NCBI GenBank assembly: GCA_003512525.1
Contig: DOQG01000040.1
Location: 1-38,040 of the forward strand
DNA length: 38,040 nt
From: Oscillospiraceae bacterium
Lineage (GTDB): Bacteria; Bacillota; Clostridia; Oscillospirales; Ruminococcaceae
Reading direction: 5' to 3'
Both the position numbers and the translations under genes were made by a program. Below are positions 8,295 to 15,212 of the stretch, one piece after another; positions within the stretch are counted from its first letter, which is position 1, and each line of letters begins with the position of its first letter. The notes beneath the pieces were generated by a model. The model was not told the DNA's origin. It saw nothing but the letters and a program-made list of their open reading frames with translations, and ran no database searches.

Positions 8295-8420
8295 ATGGGG
8301 TTTGGGGCGTAGCCCCAAGCAGGGTGAGGGCGGCAGCCCCACAATTAGCCCCGGCACGGATGCCGGGCGTGTATGCCCAAAGGCTCTGCACGATGCAGAG
8401 CCAACAAAGCATACACAGCC
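8295..8420. repeat. multi-hairpin REP-like intergenic element
   Basis: Several perfect stems are packed in a GC-rich block: 8302-8308 with 8312-8318 (TTGGGGC/GCCCCAA); 8350-8356 with 8361-8367 (CCCGGCA/TGCCGGG); and 8382-8390 with 8394-8402 (GGCTCTGCA/TGCAGAGCC), the last enclosed by 8370-8376 with 8409-8415 (TGTATGC/GCATACA). The composition differs from the AT-rich surroundings. This is what dispersed palindromic repeats look like. Whether it recurs in the genome cannot be seen from this window. A minus-strand open frame through it is a by-product of the repeat. Confidence 0.55.
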
Positions 8421-8495
8421 TTTCGCGGGAAAGGGGTTTGGGGATAGGGATTGAGATTTTTAACTGTTTTATAAAAATAGATTTTATCAAAAACT

Positions 8496-8535
8496 GAGCC
8501 GCCGATGAGCATCAAAGCCGTCGGCGGCTTTCTTT
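8496..8535 (+). terminator. second copy of the 33-bp terminator repeat
   Basis: This is identical to 8231-8263 over 33 bases, with the same 8-pair stem, followed by TTTCTTT. It sits just upstream of the speD promoter and would insulate it from readthrough. The duplication brackets the REP-like block. Confidence 0.75.
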
Positions 8536-8548
8536 ACACAAGTTTTTA

Positions 8549-8577
8549 TTGACAAGAGGGCAGTTTTACTATATTAT
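8549..8577 (+). promoter_or_regulatory. promoter of the spermidine operon
   Basis: TTGACA at 8549-8554 and TATTAT at 8572-8577 have a 17-base spacer. It lies about 50 bases before the speD start. Confidence 0.82.
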
Positions 8578-8628
8578 TATAGTAGCTGTGTTTATATGCA
8601 GATATTTTTCCGAAAGGTTGTGTGTCTG

Positions 8629-9465
8629 TTGGAAAAAAAGCTTAAACTTTACGGTTTCAACAACCTCACAAAGACCCTCAGCTTTAACATTTATGATGTT
8701 TGTTATGCTAAAGGGGCAAGAGAACAAAAAGAATATATTGACTATATCGATGAGCAGTATAACTCAGAGCGTCTGACTGGTATATTGTGTGATGTTACGG
8801 ATATAATCGGGGCGAATGTGCTTAATATTTCAAAGCAGGACTACGATCCGCAGGGCGCGAGCGTAACACTGCTGATAAGTGAAAAGGCAACCGACAGCAT
8901 GGAGATAGATAAGTCATGCAACAGGGGAATGGTGGACGGAAAGCCGCTTCACCCTCAGCGCGGTGCGGCAGCAGCTCCCGAAACGGTGGTGGCGCATCTT
9001 GACAAGTCGCACGTTACGGTGCACACTTACCCCGAATATCACCCCAACAACAGTATTTCTACATTCAGGGTAGATATTGACGTTTCGACCTGCGGAGAGA
9101 TCTCGCCGCTTAATGCGCTGGATTACCTTATCGGCAGTTTCGATTCCGATATCATAACGATAGATTACAGGGTGAGGGGCTTTACCCGTGATGTAGGCGG
9201 AAGAAAGCTGTATCTCGACCACGATATAACTTCGATCCAGGATTTTATCAACGATTATACGCTGACGAAATATGACGCAACCGATATAAACGTGTATCAG
9301 GCGAACATATTCCACACAAGACTTATGGTGCGAGAGATGGATCTGAAAAACTACCTGTTCAATACGGATATATATGATATCCCGCCAAAGGAGCGACTGA
9401 GAATTACGGAGAACTTAAGGCGAGAGATGATCGAGATATATTCGGGAATGAATATTTACGGGTGA
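8629..9465 (+). CDS. speD: S-adenosylmethionine decarboxylase proenzyme
   Basis: This pyruvoyl enzyme decarboxylates AdoMet to supply the aminopropyl donor for spermidine. It closely follows the E. coli-type SpeD: KLKLYGFNNLTKTLSFNIYD near the start, and HLDKSHVTVHTYPE around the self-cleavage site, where Ser127 becomes the pyruvoyl group. The protein is 278 residues from a TTG at 8629. I prefer this start because homologues begin MxKKLKL at that point and AAAGG lies 11 bases upstream. The alternative ATG at 8596 would put that ribosome site inside the gene and add 11 unrelated residues. A stretch of about 15 residues just before the cleavage site (residues 96-115) looks like an insertion relative to E. 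coli. Confidence 0.94.
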   Translation: MEKKLKLYGFNNLTKTLSFNIYDVCYAKGAREQKEYIDYIDEQYNSERLTGILCDVTDIIGANVLNISKQDYDPQGASVTLLISEKATDSMEIDKSCNRGMVDGKPLHPQRGAAAAPETVVAHLDKSHVTVHTYPEYHPNNSISTFRVDIDVSTCGEISPLNALDYLIGSFDSDIITIDYRVRGFTRDVGGRKLYLDHDITSIQDFINDYTLTKYDATDINVYQANIFHTRLMVREMDLKNYLFNTDIYDIPPKERLRITENLRREMIEIYSGMNIYG

Positions 9466-9520
9466 GTGAACTTCACACTTCGTTCTATAAATCGACAAAA
9501 GACATAATCAATAAATTTGC

Positions 9521-9540
9521 GGGAGGGACAAGCCCCTCCC
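9521..9540 (+). other. short hairpin between speD and speA
   Basis: A 7-pair stem, 9521-9527 with 9534-9540 (GGGAGGG/CCCTCCC), lacks a T run. It may adjust relative expression or mRNA stability within the operon. Confidence 0.45.
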
Positions 9541-9601
9541 CTGCAAAAATATCAATGTGATACTATGATAACATTACTTCCTTTCCGAAAGGACTGATGA
9601 T

Positions 9602-11047
9602 ATGCTCTCACAGGAGCGCGCGCCTATATATGAGGCGTTAAAGGAATACCGGGCAAAGCGTATAGTGCCTTTTGACGTACCCGGTCATAAGATGGGCAGG
9701 GGCAACCCCGAGCTGACGGAATTTTTAGGCAGGGAATGCATGACGGTGGACGTAAACTCGTCAAAGCCGCTCGATAACCTCTGTCACCCGGTTTCTGTCA
9801 TAAAGGAGGCGGAGCAGATAGCCGCAGAGGCTTTCGGTGCTAAAAACGCATTCTTTATAGTAAACGGAACTACCGCCGCAGTGCAGGCTATGGCGCTTGC
9901 CGTTGCCAAGCGCGGCGAGAAGATAATAATGCCGCGTAACGTACACCGCAGTGCGATAAATGCGCTTATTCTCGGCGGTGCTGTGCCGGTATATGTAAAC
10001 CCCGGAGTAAACAAGGAGCTGGGCATACCGCTCGGAATGACGGTCGAGGACGTTGAAAAGGCTATACTTGAAAATCCCGATGCCAAGGCGGTATTTGTAA
10101 ATAACCCGACCTATTACGGAGTATGCTCGGATATAAAGCGTATTGCGGATCTTGCACACGCTCACGGAATGTACTTGCTTGCGGACGAGGCGCACGGAAC
10201 GCATTTCTACTTTGGCGACAATATGCCGCTTGCAGGAATGAAAGCGGGCGCGGACTTTGCCGCAGTAAGTATGCACAAGAGCGGCGGCTCGCTGACGCAG
10301 AGCAGCTTCTTGCTTACAGCGGACACAGTGAACGAGGGCTATGTAAGGCAGATAATAAACCTTATGCAGACGACAAGCGGAAGCTATCTTCTGATGTCGA
10401 GTCTTGATATATCGAGAAGAAACCTTGCACTTCACGGTAAGGAGATATTCGCAAAGGTGCAGTCATATGCGCAGTATATGCGTGATGAGATAAACGAGAT
10501 AGGCGGCTATTACGCATTCTCAAAGGAGCTGTGTGACGGCGGAGCGTTCTACGATTTCGATGTTACAAAGCTGTCGATACACACGAGAGATATCGGACTT
10601 GCGGGCATTGAGGTGTATGATATTCTCCGTGACCGCTACGGAATACAGATAGAATTCGGCGATATAGGAAATATCCTCGCTTATGTTTCGATAGGCGACA
10701 GGGAGCTGTATCTTGACAGGCTTATCGGTGCGCTCAATGACATAAAGCGTATCTACTCAAAGGATAAGACGGGTATGCTTGATCACGAGTATATCAATCC
10801 TATAGTTAAGCTGTCGCCTCAGGACGCATTCTACGGAAACAAGAAGAGTGTGCCGATAGAGCGCAGTTCGGGTAAGATAAGCGGCGAATTTGTAATGTGC
10901 TATCCGCCCGGAATACCGATACTTGCGCCCGGAGAGCAGATAACCGATGAAATTCTCGCATATATAAAGTATGCGGGGGATAAGGGCTGTTTTCTTACGG
11001 GTACACAGGACCTTGAAATAAAGAACATTATGATACTGGACGATTAA
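9602..11047 (+). CDS. speA: PLP-dependent arginine (Orn/Lys/Arg) decarboxylase
   Basis: This fold-type I decarboxylase of the short Bacillus SpeA type has 481 residues and lacks the N-terminal receiver-like wing of the E. coli inducible enzymes. The PLP lysine is K226 in SMHKSGGSLTQSS, preceded by the DEAHG cofactor motif near residue 197 and VNGTTAAVQA near 90. Between speD and speE the likely reaction is arginine to agmatine for polyamine synthesis. Ornithine or lysine as substrate cannot be excluded from motifs alone. GAAAGGA lies before the ATG. The agmatinase or agmatine deiminase needed to reach putrescine is not in this window. Confidence 0.92.
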   Translation: MLSQERAPIYEALKEYRAKRIVPFDVPGHKMGRGNPELTEFLGRECMTVDVNSSKPLDNLCHPVSVIKEAEQIAAEAFGAKNAFFIVNGTTAAVQAMALAVAKRGEKIIMPRNVHRSAINALILGGAVPVYVNPGVNKELGIPLGMTVEDVEKAILENPDAKAVFVNNPTYYGVCSDIKRIADLAHAHGMYLLADEAHGTHFYFGDNMPLAGMKAGADFAAVSMHKSGGSLTQSSFLLTADTVNEGYVRQIINLMQTTSGSYLLMSSLDISRRNLALHGKEIFAKVQSYAQYMRDEINEIGGYYAFSKELCDGGAFYDFDVTKLSIHTRDIGLAGIEVYDILRDRYGIQIEFGDIGNILAYVSIGDRELYLDRLIGALNDIKRIYSKDKTGMLDHEYINPIVKLSPQDAFYGNKKSVPIERSSGKISGEFVMCYPPGIPILAPGEQITDEILAYIKYAGDKGCFLTGTQDLEIKNIMILDD

Positions 11048-11105
11048 GATCGCCCGCCGTACCACATAGACTTATGCGTTTACAGATTGAAAGGACGGTA
11101 ATAAT

Positions 11106-11975
11106 ATGGATTTATGGTTTACTGAAAATCACAGCGACAGTGTTAAGTTTTCGATAAGAGTAGACAAACAGCTGTACAGCGAGCAAAGCGAATATCAGAG
11201 GATAGACGTTTTTCAGTCGCTTGAATTTGGCAGACTGCTTGCGCTTGACGGATATGTGATGATAACGCAGAAGGACGAATTTATCTATCATGATATGATA
11301 GTACACGTTCCGATGGCGGTAAAGAAGGATATAAAGAACGTACTTGTTATCGGTGCGGGCGACGGCGGCACGGTAAGAGAGCTGTGCCGTTACAGCACGA
11401 TAGAGCATATCGACCTTGTCGAGATAGATAAAAAGGTGGTTGAGGTCTGCGAGGAGTATTTCCCCGAGATGACGGTTTCTATGCACGACCCCAGACTTGA
11501 TATGCATTTTACGGACGGACTGCGCTATGTAAGACATAAGCAGGGGGAATACGACCTTATAATAGTTGATTCTACCGACCCGTTCGGACCGGGAGAGGGC
11601 CTTTTCACGCCTGAGTTCTACGGAAACTGCTATAATGCGCTGACAGACACGGGCGTGCTTGTAAATCAGCATGAAAGCCCGTTCTATGTTAATGACGCAA
11701 AGGCTATGTGCAGGGCGCACGAGCGCATAAAATCGGTGTTCCCGGTATGCGCTGTTTATCAGGCTCATATCCCGACGTATGCCAGTGGTCACTGGCTGTT
11801 CGGCTTTGCAAGTAAGGGGCTTGATCCGATAAACGACCTTGATGCAAAGCACTGGAACTCCCTCGGTCTTAAGACAAGATACTATAACACTGAGCTCCAC
11901 AAGGGCTGCTTTGCGCTCCCGAGCTATGTAAAGGAAATGCTCGAAACGGGAGAAGTGCTCGATGTGCGCCGCTGA
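11106..11975 (+). CDS. speE: spermidine synthase
   Basis: This cytoplasmic aminopropyltransferase joins decarboxylated AdoMet to putrescine. Its 289 residues are typical. An N-terminal beta domain carries FGRLLALDGYVMITQKDEFIYHDM, followed by the Rossmann core with VLVIGAGDGGTVRE near residue 76, EIDKKV, and the catalytic-site DSTDPFGPGEGLFT near residue 155. The ATG lies a few bases after AAAGGACGG. The 3' end overlaps the next gene by 14 bases, so CPBP expression is coupled to the polyamine operon. Confidence 0.96.
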   Translation: MDLWFTENHSDSVKFSIRVDKQLYSEQSEYQRIDVFQSLEFGRLLALDGYVMITQKDEFIYHDMIVHVPMAVKKDIKNVLVIGAGDGGTVRELCRYSTIEHIDLVEIDKKVVEVCEEYFPEMTVSMHDPRLDMHFTDGLRYVRHKQGEYDLIIVDSTDPFGPGEGLFTPEFYGNCYNALTDTGVLVNQHESPFYVNDAKAMCRAHERIKSVFPVCAVYQAHIPTYASGHWLFGFASKGLDPINDLDAKHWNSLGLKTRYYNTELHKGCFALPSYVKEMLETGEVLDVRR

Positions 11976-12957
11976 TTTCAGAGCCGCCTGCAAAAAGGCG
12001 GGACTGGCTTTAACAGTCATATTCGCGGCACGGTGCGCGGCTGATGCGGTAACTGCGCTCATCGGGGCGCTTATGGCTGACTGCGATGCGCAGATAACGT
12101 CTTCGGTGCAGGCGCTCGCGGGTATACTTATACTGTATGTGCTGGCGATAGCGGTCACATCAAAGCTGCTCGGATATCACTTTGACGGCAGGCTTTACAA
12201 GAAGCCCAAAAGGCTCGGCAAGGCTGTATCGTGGTTCGTACCAATGTACGGAGCGGGTCAGGTGGCAAACATTGCGGTGATGGCGATATCTTTTTTTATA
12301 GTACAGGATCGCTCGGCGGTTCAGGATACGCTCGCACCGATAGTGTCAAAGGGGCTTGGGCTTGGCGGCTGGTATCTTGCTTTTCTGTTTATACAAATGG
12401 CGGTGCTGGCACCGGTGTTTGAGGAATACTGGTTCAGGGGAGTTATACAGTCCTCGCTTATGCCCTACGGAAACGGCTTTGCGATACTCGTTTCATCGCT
12501 GTGCTTCGGAATGGCGCACGGCAATATACATCAGTTCTGCTATACGGTGATAGTAGGCATATGTCTGGGCTATGTCAGATACGCGACCGGCAGTCTTGTG
12601 CCGACAATGATAATGCACGCGATATTCAACTCTATTGCAGGAATAGCGATCGTGGCTGTAAGCAGTGAAACTTTTATATCGGCGTTTACGCATATTCAGC
12701 AGGGCGAGGGGCTTACAGGCGGCGAGCAGGCGTTTATGACAGCGCTGATGATTTACCTTGCTGTTATACTGATAATAGCTGTAGTCGGCATTGCGGCGGC
12801 TATAGGGAAGCTTAAGAACAATCGCCTTTACCGACCGGTAAACAACTATCCCGCACTTACCAAAAAGCAGAAATTCATCGCTGTGGCAAAAGAACCTTTG
12901 TTTATTGCGGGATTTATTCTGTGCACGGCGTATATAATAGCTATGATGATTATTTAA
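11962..12957 (+). CDS. CPBP-family intramembrane metalloprotease (first of two)
   Basis: This polytopic membrane protein of 331 residues has the CAAX/CPBP (ABI) protease signatures: EExxxR at 154-159 (FEEYWFRG), FGMAHGN about 180, and HAIFN about 220. In this family the two Glu and the His residues form a glutamate-dependent or metal site within the membrane. Bacterial members process or protect against peptides or cleave membrane proteins; the substrate here is unknown. It begins inside speE in another frame (ATG at 11962), so translation is coupled. A paralogue follows 18 bases downstream. Confidence 0.88.
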   Translation: MCAADFRAACKKAGLALTVIFAARCAADAVTALIGALMADCDAQITSSVQALAGILILYVLAIAVTSKLLGYHFDGRLYKKPKRLGKAVSWFVPMYGAGQVANIAVMAISFFIVQDRSAVQDTLAPIVSKGLGLGGWYLAFLFIQMAVLAPVFEEYWFRGVIQSSLMPYGNGFAILVSSLCFGMAHGNIHQFCYTVIVGICLGYVRYATGSLVPTMIMHAIFNSIAGIAIVAVSSETFISAFTHIQQGEGLTGGEQAFMTALMIYLAVILIIAVVGIAAAIGKLKNNRLYRPVNNYPALTKKQKFIAVAKEPLFIAGFILCTAYIIAMMII

Positions 12958-12975
12958 CGAAAGGACTCTGTTAAA

Positions 12976-13998
12976 ATGCAGAAAAGCCTTACCGGTATTA
13001 TTGCAGACAGGTACAGACAGCAGAGCTTTGATATTCTGACCTCGAAAGACGACCTTAAGCCTGCGGATATACGCATGATATGCCTTGATGTCGGAGTTGC
13101 GCTGATCGTATCCGTTTTACTGCAAAAGATTATATTCATTGCGATGGTGTTCCTGCTGAGGGGCTTTGTGAATGCCGGGCTTGAAACAGGCAGTACTATG
13201 TTTACTGTGCTTAATTACACTTTCAGCAATATATCGACATATATCCCAAAGCTGCTTGCGTTCGGGGTGCTGTATAAGAAGTACAGACCGCTGAAGCGTC
13301 TTGACACGCAGTATGAGAACAAGTCGTACTATCCGCTTATATTCATACCTGCTATGTTTGCGTTTGCAATGTGGGGAAGCAATATAACGACCTGTATAAA
13401 TTATATATTACAGCTGCTGTTCGGTGCGGGAGAGATACAGAATGTGATGGAAGCAATAGCTCCGTCGAGTTTTTCCGCGGGCGTGGTAACGCTTATCTTT
13501 ACGGCGTTTGTTGCGCCGGTATTTGAGGAGATAATCTATCGTCATCTGCTGTTACGCTCGCTTAAGCCTATAGGTGATACGCCTGCGATAATTATATCGG
13601 CGCTGGTGTTCGGACTGGCGCACGGCAATTTTGACCAGTTTGCATATGCGTTTTTAAGCGGTATAATCTTCGGACTTATGGCGGTAAGATATGACACGAT
13701 AATCCCCGGAATGGTTCTTCACCTGATAAACAACTTCTTTGTGACGGTCATAACGTATCAGAAGCAGCTCACGGGCATCGGCGGATTGTGGGACGGGCTT
13801 GTAGATGCGGCGGCGGCGCTCGGAAACATTATCGTGAACATCTCTTACTTTGCGGCACCGTTTGTGGCGGTACTGCTTGCGTTCTGCGGAGCGGCAAAGC
13901 TTACGCCTGTCGGAGGAGAGCATAAGCATAAGAAGATGCTGGCGGTGCTTTCACCGGTGTTTATTTTGGCAATGGTTGTGATGCTGTTGCAGTTTTAA
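12976..13998 (+). CDS. CPBP-family intramembrane metalloprotease (second of two)
   Basis: This 340-residue polytopic protein has EExxxR at 184-189 (FEEIIYRH), FGLAHGNFDQF about 214, and HLINNF about 253, the three conserved CPBP motifs. It differs strongly from its neighbour outside these motifs, so the pair is an old duplication rather than a recent one. GAAAGGA precedes the ATG at 12976. A clear terminator follows at 14010, so this is the last gene of the speD operon. Confidence 0.88.
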   Translation: MQKSLTGIIADRYRQQSFDILTSKDDLKPADIRMICLDVGVALIVSVLLQKIIFIAMVFLLRGFVNAGLETGSTMFTVLNYTFSNISTYIPKLLAFGVLYKKYRPLKRLDTQYENKSYYPLIFIPAMFAFAMWGSNITTCINYILQLLFGAGEIQNVMEAIAPSSFSAGVVTLIFTAFVAPVFEEIIYRHLLLRSLKPIGDTPAIIISALVFGLAHGNFDQFAYAFLSGIIFGLMAVRYDTIIPGMVLHLINNFFVTVITYQKQLTGIGGLWDGLVDAAAALGNIIVNISYFAAPFVAVLLAFCGAAKLTPVGGEHKHKKMLAVLSPVFILAMVVMLLQF

Positions 13999-14009
13999 TA
14001 AAGATCACG

Positions 14010-14038
14010 GCGGAATGTGGCTTCACATTCCGCTTTGC
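14010..14038 (+). terminator. terminator of the speDAE-CPBP operon
   Basis: A 10-pair stem, 14010-14019 with 14024-14033 (GCGGAATGTG/CACATTCCGC), has a 4-base loop and is followed by TTTGCT. Confidence 0.8.
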
Positions 14039-14175
14039 TATGCCGATTTTTCGTATGCAACGCAAAGTAGCGCCCGGAAACAACGATTGTAAGCAGATGT
14101 TTATTGCGGCTACTCGAAAAACAGGGTATGATATAGCTGTTCACAAAAGCCAAACGAAAACAGGAGGAAGACAAT

Positions 14176-15045
14176 ATGGATTTCAGCGAAAAGTTAAAGC
14201 AGATAAGAAAAAATGAAGGCATCTCGCAGGAAGAGCTTGCGGAGCGTATAGGTGTTTCACGTCAGGCGGTGACAAAGTGGGAAACGGGTAAGGGCTTGCC
14301 GGATATTGAAAACATGACAATACTTGCAGAGATATTCAAGGTGACACTTGACGAGCTTGTAAGCGGAAATTTGACGGAAAAAGGCGGTGCGGCTCAGTAC
14401 ACGAGCGAAACGGCATATGATATAGATGTCAACACACACTTTGATATAAATGCCGGAAGCGTGCGTGATATCACCGTATCCGGCGGTGATGACGAGAAGC
14501 TGCACGTTATATTTTCCTCGGAAACGGCGGAGGATATCGGCTCGGTATTCAAGGTAAGGCTCGACAGCCGTAAAAACAAGCTTGATGTAGAGTGCCTGCG
14601 CAAGGATAAGATGAGCAGGTATGAAGCGCAGGAGAATGTATCGGTGAAGATACTGCTGCCGAAGCAGTTTACCGACTGCTGTGAAATATCCGCACAGGCA
14701 AGACTGCTGTGTGTAAGCTCGCTTGACATAAGGCGGCTTGAATATGACGGAGAGGCGGACAGCGTTGTTATAGAGGACAGCTCGGGAAGCATAGAGCTTA
14801 CTTCAAAGTCCGATATGGACATAACGGCAGACAGGATAAACGGAGTGCTTGATATCAACCTGTGGAGAGCGACCGCAAAGGTGCATATCCCGGCGGAGAA
14901 TATCCCCGATATTCTCGGTAACGGCAGAAAGTGCAGTATAGCGTATATTAAAGACGGAAAACCATATGAGCCCGACACCGCAGAGAAAAGCGGTGTAATA
15001 AAGGCGGCGGGAATAGGTGCAGATGTTGTTGTTGAGGTTAAGTGA
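14176..15045 (+). CDS. XRE-family regulator with C-terminal beta domain
   Basis: Residues 1-65 are a Cro/C1-type helix-turn-helix (QEELAERIGVSRQAVTKWET), a DNA-binding domain common in Clostridia. Residues about 75-289 form a beta-rich region with repeated short strands (DITVSGGD..., SVVIEDSSGSIELTSKS) that resembles the DUF4097 beta-helix. There is no membrane segment, so the beta domain should stay in the cytoplasm, where it may sense a ligand or oligomerise. GGAGGAAG precedes the ATG. It lies alone between two terminators. The next gene, a secreted protease, has its own promoter but is a possible target. Confidence 0.87.
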   Translation: MDFSEKLKQIRKNEGISQEELAERIGVSRQAVTKWETGKGLPDIENMTILAEIFKVTLDELVSGNLTEKGGAAQYTSETAYDIDVNTHFDINAGSVRDITVSGGDDEKLHVIFSSETAEDIGSVFKVRLDSRKNKLDVECLRKDKMSRYEAQENVSVKILLPKQFTDCCEISAQARLLCVSSLDIRRLEYDGEADSVVIEDSSGSIELTSKSDMDITADRINGVLDINLWRATAKVHIPAENIPDILGNGRKCSIAYIKDGKPYEPDTAEKSGVIKAAGIGADVVVEVK

Positions 15046-15056
15046 GATGAGAAGCG

Positions 15057-15080
15057 GCGGCTTGCGAGGGCAAGTCGCTG
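15057..15080 (+). terminator. weak terminator after XRE gene
   Basis: A 9-pair stem with one G-U pair, 15057-15065 with 15070-15078, is followed by TGTTTGGTT. The T run is poor. Confidence 0.5.
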
Positions 15081-15136
15081 TTTGGTTATTATGACAATTT
15101 TTGTTGGCTATATTCCACAAAATATAAAGACAAGTC

Positions 15137-15165
15137 TTGATTTTGCATAGCATAAGTGATATTGT
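15137..15165 (+). promoter_or_regulatory. candidate promoter of the protease-lipoprotein operon
   Basis: TTGATT at 15137-15142 and TATTGT at 15160-15165 have a 17-base spacer. This is a weaker match than the other promoters here. Confidence 0.5.
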
Positions 15166-15212
15166 AACAATAGAAAAAGTGTTTCTTTTTCAAAAACAAA
15201 ACGGAGGTACTT

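Noticed and set aside
8290..8490. Minus-strand open frame of 66 codons
   Set aside because: It crosses the hairpin repeat block, and its sequence follows from the palindromes.
6719..9519. A 16-base match (6719-6734 and 9504-9519)
   Set aside because: It is short and AT-rich, without inverted ends or a shared context, so chance is a sufficient explanation.
11112..12158. Long minus-strand open frame of 348 codons
   Set aside because: It lies antisense to speE, whose motifs are unmistakable. Its translation has no recognisable domain and no ribosome site.
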